This document shows positions 1-5,682 of a DNA stretch of 5,967 nucleotides, in pieces. Numbering within the stretch: position 1 is the first letter of the stretch; every line of letters begins with the position of its first letter. The position numbers and the translations under genes were made by a program. The notes beneath the pieces are model-generated. The model was not told the DNA's origin. It saw only the letters and a list, made by a program, of their open reading frames with translations, and did no database searches. The stretch comes from Candidatus Omnitrophota bacterium (GTDB taxonomy: Bacteria > Omnitrophota > Gorgyraeia > Duberdicusellales > 4484-171), in the NCBI GenBank assembly GCA_028702365.1, contig JAQVOZ010000097.1, forward strand, positions 1 through 5,967, written 5' to 3'.

Positions 1-1896
1 CGCCTTTGTTGCTTCAATGCAAATTTGCTTTAAGGCTTTTTTAAGCCCGCCTTTTTCTTTTGCCTTAAACAACGTTGGAATAACTTTAGTTTTAAAGCCG
101 TTAACACTTATGTCTTTTATCTTTAAAAGCTCGTCGTTAGCCAGGATAGGATTTTTAATCCTTATTTTATGGCAATGCTCCGGGGTTTCCTCAAGAAGGT
201 TTTGTTCAGGGCCGATATAAGTTTCAAGGCTCATTACCAGTTCTTCACGAATGGGGTCTATGGCAGGATTGGTTACCTGCGCGAATAATTGCTTAAAATA
301 AGTAAAAAGTAATTGCGGCTTTTGCGATAAAACCGCGTGAGGTGCATCATTACCCATTGAGCCTATCGGCTCTTTGCCTTCTTCAGCCATAGGTTTAATG
401 AGCATCTTTAAATCTTCGCGGCTGTAGCCGAATGCCTTAAGCAAAACAGTCAGCTCTTGGGGGATAGCTTCAGCTGTTTTTGATTTAGCTACATCCTCAA
501 ATTCAACCATATTATCCTTGAGCCAGGTGCTGTATGGTTTTTGGCTGGATATATTTTCTTTTAAATCTGCGTCGGAAATTATACAGCCCTTTTGGGTGTC
601 GATAAAAAACATTTTCCCAGGCTCAAGCCGGCCGGAAATTAAAATATCTTTTGGCTCGATATCCAAAACTCCCATTTCTGACGCCATAACCACGAAATCA
701 TTTTTTGTAACAATGTAGCGGGCAGGACGCAGGCCGTTTCGGTCCAATACTGCGCCAACGCTTGTGCCATCTGTAAAAGCAATCGCTGCAGGGCCATCCC
801 ATGGCTCCATAAGACAGGCGTGATATTTATAAAAGCTTTTCAGCTCATTATTCATGAGCTCATCCTGCTGCCAGGCAGGCGGAATCAACATCATCATAGA
901 ATGAGCTATGCTTCTGCCTGAAAGCGTAAGCAGTTCAAACATATTATCCATCATCGCAGAATCACTGCCGCCGCTCATTATAATTGGCTTTATTCTTTTA
1001 ATGTCCGCGCCGAAAGCTTTACTTTTAAGAAGCCTCTCGCGCGCTTTCATCCAATTGACGTTTCCGCGAAGAGTGTTTATTTCTCCGTTATGAGCAAGGA
1101 ACCTGAAAGGCTGGGATAAATCCCAGGTTGGGAAAGTGTTTGTGCTATAGCGTGAATGCACAACTGCTATTGCGCTTTTTAAAGATGCGTCTTTAAAATC
1201 AAGAAAGAAATCCTCGAGTTGGCCGGGCATAAGAAGGCCCTTATAAGAAAAAGTGCGGCTTGAAAGGTTTGTAATGTAAAAAAATGATTTTTGTTTGAGA
1301 GCAGATGCGCGGATTACGTTTTCTATTCTTTTCCTGATTATGTAGAGTTTACGCTCAAAAACCAACTGGTCTTTTATCTGAGGATTCTTTTGGCTTTGAC
1401 TAAAGGAAGCAAAACCACGGCTCTCTGGCCTGCCGATAAAGACTTGTTCTATTTTCGGTTCGGTTTCGCGGGCAGATTTACCGATTGAAGAATTATCTAC
1501 AGGAACTTCTCGCCAGCCAAGAAGGCGCTGTCCTTCCTCAGCAATTACTTTGGCAAAGATATCCTTGCAGAACTTGCGGTCTTCCTGGTTTTGCGGCAAG
1601 AAAACCAAACCAGTGCCGTATTCTCCGGCAGCAGGCAAATCTATTTTTGCGTTAGCGGCTGTTTTTTTAAAAAATTCATGCGGAATCTGGATAAGCAGGC
1701 CTGCGCCATCGCCGGTTTTGGGGTCTGCGCCTGTTGCGCCTCTGTGAGAAAGCCTTCGTAAAACTTCAAGCGCCTGTTTTACCAGAGTATTGGTTTTTCC
1801 GCCTTTAATATTGCATAAAAACCCAACGCCGCAGGAATCGTGCTCGAACTGCGGATAATATAAGCCTTGTTGTTTGGGAAAATGATTGTATTGCAT
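1..1896 (-). CDS. gltB: Glutamate synthase large (alpha) subunit, N-terminal part; runs off the left edge
   Basis: The frame is open from the ATG at 1894-1896 to the window edge (632 codons; the family is about 1500 residues). Glutamate synthase hydrolyses glutamine at an N-terminal class II amidotransferase domain and passes the ammonia to 2-oxoglutarate at an FMN/iron-sulfur centre; with the small subunit GltD it uses reduced pyridine nucleotide, in the cytoplasm. Seen here: a 21-residue propeptide, then FEHDSCGVGF with Cys22 as the expected nucleophile exposed by processing; GDGAG near residue 70; HSRYSTNTF from His247; AHNGEINT with Asn270 and Gly271; GGSDSAMMDN from Gly309. The amidotransferase domain ends near residue 435. 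The central domain follows, with GSMGNDAP near residue 512 and NPIL near 577. The FMN-binding and 3Fe-4S parts lie outside the window, so intactness cannot be judged. The start lies one base after the stop of the upstream regulator gene, which suggests translational coupling. Identification is secure; GltD is not visible. Confidence 0.97.
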   Translation of the reverse strand, partial: MQYNHFPKQQGLYYPQFEHDSCGVGFLCNIKGGKTNTLVKQALEVLRRLSHRGATGADPKTGDGAGLLIQIPHEFFKKTAANAKIDLPAAGEYGTGLVFLPQNQEDRKFCKDIFAKVIAEEGQRLLGWREVPVDNSSIGKSARETEPKIEQVFIGRPESRGFASFSQSQKNPQIKDQLVFERKLYIIRKRIENVIRASALKQKSFFYITNLSSRTFSYKGLLMPGQLEDFFLDFKDASLKSAIAVVHSRYSTNTFPTWDLSQPFRFLAHNGEINTLRGNVNWMKARERLLKSKAFGADIKRIKPIIMSGGSDSAMMDNMFELLTLSGRSIAHSMMMLIPPAWQQDELMNNELKSFYKYHACLMEPWDGPAAIAFTDGTSVGAVLDRNGLRPARYIVTKNDFVVMASEMGVLDIEPKDILISGRLEPGKMFFIDTQKGCIISDADLKENISSQKPYSTWLKDNMVEFEDVAKSKTAEAIPQELTVLLKAFGYSREDLKMLIKPMAEEGKEPIGSMGNDAPHAVLSQKPQLLFTYFKQLFAQVTNPAIDPIREELVMSLETYIGPEQNLLEETPEHCHKIRIKNPILANDELLKIKDISVNGFKTKVIPTLFKAKEKGGLKKALKQICIEATKA

Positions 1897-1897
1897 T

Positions 1898-2275
1898 TTA
1901 ATATGCTTTCCATTGCTCCGTCTGAATTCCTAATTTCTTAATCTTGGACCTTAAGGTATTACGATTTATGCCTAAAATTTTTGCGGCTTTCAGCTGGTTG
2001 CCTTCGGTGCGCGCCAAGACAGAAGAAATCAGGCTTTTTTCCATCTCTGTAACAGTTGCCTTGTAAAGCTCTCCACCGTTATTTTTTTTGATATAATCTC
2101 CCGAGTCAAAAAAATTTGCCCCAAGATTGCTGCCTTGCTGGTTCATTCTTTTTATAATTTTAACCAGCCCGCCGCTTGCCAACTCATCAACGAAAGCATA
2201 GCCTGCTGTGGCTAAAGCGCTTGAAAGTAAATCGTAAATTCTTTTTTCTTCCTCAACAACTATCAGTGTTATCAT
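1898..2275 (-). CDS. Small Fis-type HTH regulator with a truncated receiver-like N-terminus
   Basis: 125 residues from the ATG at 2273-2275. Residues 69-116 are a clear Fis/NtrC-type C-terminal DNA-binding domain: ELYKATVTEMEKSLISSVL, then AAKILGINRNTLRSKIKKLGI, the HTH_8 pattern in which LGINRNTL is the recognition helix. Residues 1-45 (ITLIVVEEEKRIYDLLSSAL, then AGY) resemble the first strand and helix of a response-regulator receiver, with an acidic EEE where the metal-binding acidic pair sits. The sequence then passes into a polar linker without any phospho-acceptor Asp strand, and there is no AAA+ sigma54-activating domain. It is therefore likely a DNA-binding repressor or co-activator, not a sigma54 activator; its signal is unknown. 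It is placed between glutamine synthetase and gltB, so control of nitrogen assimilation is a reasonable inference. An upstream in-frame TTG at 2300-2302 would add nine residues, but the ATG has the better placed ribosome binding site. The receiver resemblance is judged by eye and could be a different fold. Confidence 0.82.
   Translation of the reverse strand: MITLIVVEEEKRIYDLLSSALATAGYAFVDELASGGLVKIIKRMNQQGSNLGANFFDSGDYIKKNNGGELYKATVTEMEKSLISSVLARTEGNQLKAAKILGINRNTLRSKIKKLGIQTEQWKAY
1906..1911 (-). promoter_or_regulatory. Ribosome binding site of gltB inside the upstream gene
   Basis: The minus strand reads GGAAAG nine bases before the gltB ATG. It lies within the last codons of the HTH gene, whose TAA (1898-1900) is one base from the ATG. 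This supports the chosen gltB start and coupled translation of the two genes. Confidence 0.6.
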
Positions 2276-2281
2276 TTGCAT

Positions 2282-2288
2282 CTCTCCC
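2282..2288 (-). promoter_or_regulatory. Ribosome binding site deciding the start of the HTH gene
   Basis: The minus strand has GGGAGAG six bases before the ATG at 2273-2275. An intervening ATG (2279-2281) directly abuts this site and is too close, and the TTG at 2300-2302 lies upstream of it, so the site selects the ATG giving a 125-residue protein. Confidence 0.65.
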
Positions 2289-2306
2289 TGTAATTTAAGC
2301 AATCTC

Positions 2307-2327
2307 TGCGTAAAAAATTGGCACGCA
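2307..2327. promoter_or_regulatory. Inverted repeat TGCGT-N11-ACGCA, possible operator of the regulator-gltB unit
   Basis: A 5-base dyad with an 11-base AT-rich centre lies between the glutamine synthetase terminator and the ribosome binding site of the HTH gene, about 30 bases before the ATG. Fis-type domains bind as dimers to dyads of roughly this size, so an autoregulatory site is possible. The arms are short and could occur by chance; no convincing -35/-10 pair was found in the same gap. Confidence 0.3.
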
Positions 2328-2369
2328 AAATTAAAAAATAAGGTTAAGGCAAAGCACCTTAACCTTATT
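2327..2369 (-). terminator. Intrinsic terminator of glutamine synthetase
   Basis: On the minus strand a 13-bp perfect stem (arms 2357-2369 and 2337-2349, core AAGGTTAAGG/CCTTAACCTT) with a 7-base loop is followed by a T-rich run (TTTTAATTTT). It begins 7 bases after the stop codon. It separates the glutamine synthetase transcript from the regulator-gltB pair, although read-through is possible because no strong promoter is visible for the latter. Confidence 0.85.
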
Positions 2370-2376
2370 CAAGCTT

Positions 2377-4572
2377 TTATTTTAAAAAGAGCATCTCTCT
2401 GTATTTGGGCAAATCCCAGTGCTCATCGGAAATAACACGCTCCAAATCATCAACGTGCTTTCTGATATGCTCCATCAAAGGCTTAAGCTCTTTAAAATAA
2501 AGTTTGCCCTTGTCTTCTGCCTCAAGCGAACCGGCCTTTTCAAGAAGCTTAACTAATTCCTTGGTATTTCTTCGGACATAATAAATCTTGGAAATAACCT
2601 CGGCTAAATGGCCCTTATTGTCTTCAATTGCTTTTTTATCAAATTTGATTTTAGCTGTTTTTGCAAGGTGCAAAATCTGAGAAAGATTATCTTCCAAAAG
2701 TTTTGCATATTCCAAACTTGCGGGTATCACGCTTGCATTAACCATTTCATTAAGCGTGTTTGCTTCAATTTCGATAACCAGGGTGTATGTGTGAACCCAG
2801 ATGTGATAACGCGCGATAATTTCTTCTTTCGTAAAGACTTTGTATTTCTCAAACATTGCGATATTTTCTTTCTTTGTTAAGGCACGAAGCGCTTCACAGG
2901 TTGAAGCAACGTTTGGAAGGCCTCTTTTCTTTGCTTCCTTAACCCATTCCTCGGAATAGTTATTACCTTCGAAGCGTATCTTTTGCGTATCTTTCGCGAC
3001 TTCAGCAACCACCTGCAATACCGCTTTCTTAAAATCTTTTCCTCCGGAAACTGCCTTTTTTATCATTTGCGCTACATAATCAAGGCTCTCCGCAACTATA
3101 GTGTTAACAACCGCAATAGGTGTCGAAATGTTCTGCGAAGAACCAACTGCGCGAAATTCGAATTTGCAGCCCGTAAAAGCAAACGGAGATGTGCGGTTTC
3201 TGTCGGTCGTATCTTTATTAAACCTGGGCAGACGGCTCATGCCCAAATCCATTACATTTTTCTTTGAGACTTCTTTTTTTGCGCCATTAGTCATGTTATC
3301 TAAAATACCTGACAGCTGTTCGCCGAGGAAAACACTGATAATTGCAGGTGGCGCTTCATTCGCGCCAAGGCGGTGCTCATTGCCTGCCATGGCAACGCTT
3401 GCGCGTAACATATCTGCGTGGACATAAACTGCACGCAGGACTGCAACAAGCACTGTAAGAAACTGCAAATTATCTTCCGGGGTATCTCCGGGATTAAGCA
3501 AATTGTTTCCGTTGTTATCTGCCAGTGACCAGTTTAAATGCTTTCCGCTTCCGTTTATGCCGGCAAAAGGCTTTTCATGCAAAAGGCAAACCAGATTATG
3601 CCGCAGAGCAACTTTTTTCATCAAATCCATCAAGAGCTGGTTATGGTCGGCAGCGATATTTGATTCTTCGAATATCGGAGCAAATTCATATTGATGAGGA
3701 GCAACTTCGTTATGCCTTGTCATAACCGGAATGCCTAGTTTGTAGGCTTCCTCTGCTACTTCATACATAAAATTAAGCACTCTTTCTTTTATTGTTCCGA
3801 AATACTGGTCCTCAAGCTGTTGGCCTTTCGGAGAAGATGCACCAACCAGGGTGCGCCCAGTCATAATTAAATCCTGGCGCAGGTTGTAATAATTTTTATC
3901 GATAAGAAAGTATTCCTGTTCCGGGCCGCAGGTAGAAAACACTTTTTTAACATTCTTGTGGCCGAAAAGCTCAAGCAGCCTTAAAGCTGCCTTGCTTAAA
4001 GCCTCATCAGAACGAAGCAATGGTAGTTTTTTGTCCAATGCTTCCCCATTATAGGAAATAAATATCGTAGGTATGCAGAGAGTTTTGCCGAGCTTGCTTT
4101 CGATGATAAAAGCCGGGCTTGAAGGATCCCACGCGGTATATCCTCGCGCTTCAAATGTCGCGCGGATTCCGCCTGAAGGAAAACTGCTTGCGTCAGGCTC
4201 GCCCTGAATTAATTTATTCCCGGAAAATTTCTCAATTACTTTTCCCGGGCCAGTGATTGAAATAAAGCTGTCGTGCTTTTCTGCGGTTAATCCTGTCATC
4301 GGCTGAAACCAGTGCGTATAGTAAGTTGCGCCCTTAGCCATAGCCCAATCCTTCATCGCGTTTGCTATTTCGTTAGCTTGTTCAAGGGTTATGGTTTTAC
4401 CTTCCGACATCCAAACCTTAAAAGCCTCAAAGGTTTCTTTTGAGATGTGCTTTTGCATAGTTTCTATGCTGAAAGTATTTTCGCCGAAATACGAAGAAAC
4501 CTTTTTCGGTAATTCAACCTTTTCCAAATCGATGCCCTTAATCTTAAATAGCGCTTCCTGTCTTACTGCCAT
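2377..4572 (-). CDS. glnN: Type III glutamine synthetase (GlnN family)
   Basis: 731 residues, in the usual range for GSIII (about 700-730) and far longer than GSI or GSII. It condenses glutamate and ammonia to glutamine with ATP, in the cytoplasm, as a dodecamer in characterised members. Seen in order: the GSIII-specific N-terminal region with GATYYTHWFQPMTG (81-94), TAEKHDSF (96-103) and QGEPDASSFPSGG (123-135); catalytic-domain motifs GPEQEYF (216-222; Glu218 and Glu220 as metal ligands), RHNEVAPHQYEFAP (286-299), GINGSGKHLNWS (338-349; His345) and GNEHRLGANEAPPA (397-410; Arg401 for glutamate); then a long helical GSIII C-terminal region ending PKYREMLF. All expected catalytic residues appear present, and there is no frameshift. 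The start has an excellent ribosome binding site. It supplies glutamine to the GltB encoded downstream. A terminator-like hairpin in the leader suggests control by attenuation. The Tyr of the GSI adenylylation site is not expected in this class. Confidence 0.98.
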   Translation of the reverse strand: MAVRQEALFKIKGIDLEKVELPKKVSSYFGENTFSIETMQKHISKETFEAFKVWMSEGKTITLEQANEIANAMKDWAMAKGATYYTHWFQPMTGLTAEKHDSFISITGPGKVIEKFSGNKLIQGEPDASSFPSGGIRATFEARGYTAWDPSSPAFIIESKLGKTLCIPTIFISYNGEALDKKLPLLRSDEALSKAALRLLELFGHKNVKKVFSTCGPEQEYFLIDKNYYNLRQDLIMTGRTLVGASSPKGQQLEDQYFGTIKERVLNFMYEVAEEAYKLGIPVMTRHNEVAPHQYEFAPIFEESNIAADHNQLLMDLMKKVALRHNLVCLLHEKPFAGINGSGKHLNWSLADNNGNNLLNPGDTPEDNLQFLTVLVAVLRAVYVHADMLRASVAMAGNEHRLGANEAPPAIISVFLGEQLSGILDNMTNGAKKEVSKKNVMDLGMSRLPRFNKDTTDRNRTSPFAFTGCKFEFRAVGSSQNISTPIAVVNTIVAESLDYVAQMIKKAVSGGKDFKKAVLQVVAEVAKDTQKIRFEGNNYSEEWVKEAKKRGLPNVASTCEALRALTKKENIAMFEKYKVFTKEEIIARYHIWVHTYTLVIEIEANTLNEMVNASVIPASLEYAKLLEDNLSQILHLAKTAKIKFDKKAIEDNKGHLAEVISKIYYVRRNTKELVKLLEKAGSLEAEDKGKLYFKELKPLMEHIRKHVDDLERVISDEHWDLPKYREMLFLK

Positions 4573-4577
4573 GTTAA

Positions 4578-4584
4578 CCCTCCT
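4578..4584 (-). promoter_or_regulatory. Strong ribosome binding site of glutamine synthetase
   Basis: The minus strand reads AGGAGGG, five bases before the ATG at 4570-4572. It fixes the start and lies directly after the U-rich tail of the leader hairpin, so ribosome access may depend on that structure. Confidence 0.9.
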
Positions 4585-4640
4585 AAAATAAAAATAGCGT
4601 TCGCCAAGCCGTCTCCGGCTTAACGAACGCCTATGTTCGT
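4585..4640 (-). promoter_or_regulatory. Terminator-like hairpin with a competing hairpin in the glutamine synthetase leader (possible attenuator)
   Basis: Minus strand: arms GCGTTCG (4624-4630) and CGAACGC (4597-4603), two G-U pairs, then AAGCCG/CGGCTT closed by a GAGA tetraloop, a continuous stem of about 15 bp. It is followed by TATTTTTATTTT and at once by AGGAGGG and the start codon. The plus strand has no T-run after it, so it is directional toward the gene. The 5' arm can instead pair upstream: ACGAAC (4635-4640) with GTTCGT (4623-4628) around a 6-base loop, which excludes the terminator. That is the usual terminator/antiterminator arrangement. The ligand or factor is unknown; a role in mRNA stability, or a dispersed repeat, are alternatives. 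Confidence 0.55.
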
Positions 4641-4668
4641 ATTTTATCTGCCTAATTTCGCACTACAA
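4641..4668 (-). promoter_or_regulatory. Possible sigma70 promoter of glutamine synthetase (proximal)
   Basis: Minus strand TTGTAG (4663-4668), a 16-base spacer and TAAAAT (4641-4646). Transcription would begin near 4634, so the leader would start almost at the terminator-like hairpin and would lack part of the competing hairpin. Confidence 0.35.
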
Positions 4669-4731
4669 CGTGCTCAAATATATAGCACTTCGCTACACAT
4701 ATACAAGTAAGTAGCATACGGGTTTGGTAAC
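4660..4731 (-). repeat. Duplicated intergenic module, copy B (before glutamine synthetase)
   Basis: On the minus strand: GTTACCA, 14 bases, TTACTTGTAT (4701-4731), then GCACGTTGTAGTGC (4660-4673), then the GGCGTTCG hairpin at 4597-4630. The same words in the same order and strand occur in copy A, with the 31-base first block at exactly the same internal spacing. Copy B has an extra small hairpin between the two blocks. Its nature (structured RNA, promoter duplication, dispersed repeat) is unknown. Confidence 0.55.
4679..4706 (-). promoter_or_regulatory. Possible sigma70 promoter of glutamine synthetase (distal)
   Basis: Minus strand TTGTAT (4701-4706), a 16-base spacer and TATATA (4679-4684). 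The start would be near 4672, giving a leader of about 100 bases that contains both the competing hairpin and the terminator-like hairpin. The region also folds as a 9-bp stem with two G-U pairs (ATGTGTAGC with GCTATATAT), so it may be RNA structure and not a promoter. Confidence 0.35.
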
Positions 4732-4850
4732 CGTTAATTTTGGCGCTAATTGCACTGTTTTTTGCATAGCAGGCTTTGCTTTTTTGGCCTTTTCGCCTTT
4801 AAAGACGGCTTTTTCCTGCAGGCAGCTATACCCAAAATTGAACTAAAGAA
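4732..4850. other. Unassigned AT-rich intergenic stretch with an imperfect inverted repeat
   Basis: No gene is supported here. The plus strand has ATAGCAGG (4766-4773) facing CCTGC (4815-4819) and GCTAT (4825-4829), so a long imperfect stem is possible. In between are T-rich runs and several GGC/GCC triplets that could pair. On the minus strand one frame stays open from 4842 to 4693, but it lacks a start codon with a ribosome binding site. Confidence 0.3.
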
Positions 4851-4877
4851 AAGGGCGTTTCTTTAAGAAACGCCCTT
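4843..4877 (-). terminator. Intrinsic terminator after the DUF3313-like gene
   Basis: Arms GGGCGTTTC (4867-4875 read on the minus strand) and GAAACGCCC (4853-4861) with AA/TT extensions form an almost perfect palindrome with a small loop. The minus strand continues TTTTCTTTAG; the plus strand continues TTAAAATTT, so termination toward the left is favoured. It lies about 60 bases after the stop codon and is the hairpin part of module copy A. Confidence 0.75.
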
Positions 4878-4885
4878 AAAATTTA

Positions 4886-4938
4886 CACTTACAATGTGCT
4901 TACATCAATACAAGTAACTAATACTGTTATCTGGTAAC
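4886..4938 (-). repeat. Duplicated intergenic module, copy A (after the DUF3313-like gene)
   Basis: On the minus strand: GTTACCA, 14 bases, TTACTTGTAT (4908-4938), then GCACATTGTAAGTG (4886-4899), then the terminator hairpin at 4851-4877. The first base of the module is the last base of the DUF3313-like stop codon. The words match copy B at 4660-4731, about 207 bases away, in the same orientation, while the bases between them have diverged. Confidence 0.55.
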
Positions 4939-5534
4939 TAATTAGAAATATTTATTTGGCGCTTAAGATAATTAGCTAAATCTGCCACCCACGAATCAAT
5001 TGCTCTATACCAATTATCTAAATCTTCGCCCATTACGCCGGAAGCGCTTTTTTTTGTAACAGGTAATTTGTAATCATCGGAGAGGGTAAATACCTTATCT
5101 CCTGACTGGGCATCTAGCAGTTCACTTTTAAAAGAAAAATCTGCTGCAGAATTAAACTGGCTCTCGCCCGCTACCGCACCTGATAATTTAACGTTAACTA
5201 TCAATGCTTTACTGCCTCCTATATCATTTTTGCTGTCTTTTACATCTAATGTCAGGCCCATAAATTGTTTAAAACGTTTGCGTAGCTCCAAAGCAATCCG
5301 GTTACGTACTTTATCCGGGTCATTGCTGCCGCCTGCCTGCGCATCCTTAAGATCAGCCGTTTCTACTTTAATATCGCTGGTATCAACTTCGTCTATGCAT
5401 ATTGCTTCATAAGTTTTACGGTCGATATTCGGGCTAAGCCACGTATTTGGAAATCGTGAATTTTGCGAAAAAGCGGAAAAATTGAAAACAATGCCGATAG
5501 CGGCGATACAAAAAAATAATGCAATTTTATTCAT
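4938..5534 (-). CDS. Exported protein resembling DUF3313
   Basis: 198 residues. A signal peptide is clear: MNK, a hydrophobic stretch of residues 4-18, and a likely signal peptidase I site after AFS (about residue 23). No lipobox is present (the only early Cys, residue 9, lies inside the hydrophobic core), whereas many DUF3313 proteins are lipoproteins. The mature part has YEAICIDEVD (42-51), a helix NRIALELRKRFKQFM (78-92), a strand LIVNVKLSGAV (111-121), and SELLDAQSGDKVFTL (137-151), where a beta strand, a D-x-x-(S/T)-G turn and another strand recall DUF3313. It ends in an amphipathic helix WYRAIDSWVADLANYLKRQI (175-194 region). This suggests a small periplasmic or envelope-associated alpha/beta domain; the function is unknown. 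The ATG has no Shine-Dalgarno site, only an A-rich stretch before it. It is a separate transcription unit with a terminator at 4851-4877 and has no evident link to nitrogen metabolism. The family assignment is by pattern and tentative. Confidence 0.8.
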   Translation of the reverse strand: MNKIALFFCIAAIGIVFNFSAFSQNSRFPNTWLSPNIDRKTYEAICIDEVDTSDIKVETADLKDAQAGGSNDPDKVRNRIALELRKRFKQFMGLTLDVKDSKNDIGGSKALIVNVKLSGAVAGESQFNSAADFSFKSELLDAQSGDKVFTLSDDYKLPVTKKSASGVMGEDLDNWYRAIDSWVADLANYLKRQINISN

Positions 5535-5585
5535 AACGATTTTTTTTGCTGATGTAAACGTTTTCTAAAATTTTCAATTTTTTTC

Positions 5586-5615
5586 TTGCCTTTTTAAAGC
5601 TGCCGGGTGTAGAAT
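5586..5615 (+). promoter_or_regulatory. Possible plus-strand sigma70 promoter
   Basis: TTGCCT (5586-5591), an 18-base spacer and TAGAAT (5610-5615). Transcription would begin near 5622 and meet the hairpin at 5651-5677 after about 30 bases, with no gene between. All the genes here are on the other strand, so if active it would make a very short RNA. Confidence 0.35.
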
Positions 5616-5621
5616 GAATTC

Positions 5622-5682
5622 AGTGGGATTCGCCTCCCCGTTATGTTTTCAAAAGAGGAGTTTTTAACTCCTCTTTTTTTTA
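5622..5682 (+). ncRNA. Candidate short RNA between the PEBP and DUF3313-like genes
   Basis: The interval is bounded by a sigma70-like promoter and a strong plus-strand terminator, would be about 60 nt, and contains a small GGGA/TCCC stem (5625-5638) before the terminator. No known RNA family was recognised. It may not be transcribed at all; the hairpin could serve only the PEBP gene. Confidence 0.25.
5651..5681. terminator. Bidirectional-type terminator hairpin, stronger on the plus strand
   Basis: A perfect 12-bp stem (5651-5662 with 5666-5677, core GAGGAG/CTCCTC) with a 3-base loop. Plus strand: eight T directly after the core (5674-5681). Minus strand: only four T (TTTTG). It overlaps the stop codon of the PEBP gene (5680-5682), so it very likely ends that transcript and would also stop any plus-strand transcript. 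Confidence 0.75.

Noticed and set aside
2300..2302. TTG start giving a 134-residue version of the HTH protein
   Set aside because: It lies upstream of the only good ribosome binding site (2282-2288), whereas the ATG at 2273-2275 is six bases after it and begins at the receiver-like strand.
2319..2325. TGGCACG on the plus strand, like a sigma54 -24 box
   Set aside because: No GC at the required 10-base distance, and it points away from the genes.
2608..3725. Several plus-strand open frames of 60-110 codons within the glutamine synthetase gene, and similar ones within gltB
   Set aside because: They lie opposite strongly conserved coding sequence, have no ribosome binding sites or recognisable motifs, and are expected antisense shadows.
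4741..4754. TGGCGC-N3-TTGCA, like a sigma54 promoter
   Set aside because: The GG to GC spacing is 8 and not 10 bases, and it lies on the plus strand facing away from glutamine synthetase.
4693..4842. Lysine/alanine-rich open frame of 49 codons on the minus strand
   Set aside because: It begins after a stop codon with no ATG, GTG or TTG near its start; the single internal ATG leaves 24 codons with no ribosome binding site. A-rich composition alone gives many Lys codons.
5625..5640. Minus-strand GGGGAGGCGAATCCC looked like a tRNA T-arm
   Set aside because: No acceptor, anticodon or D-arm partners are present in the flanking bases.
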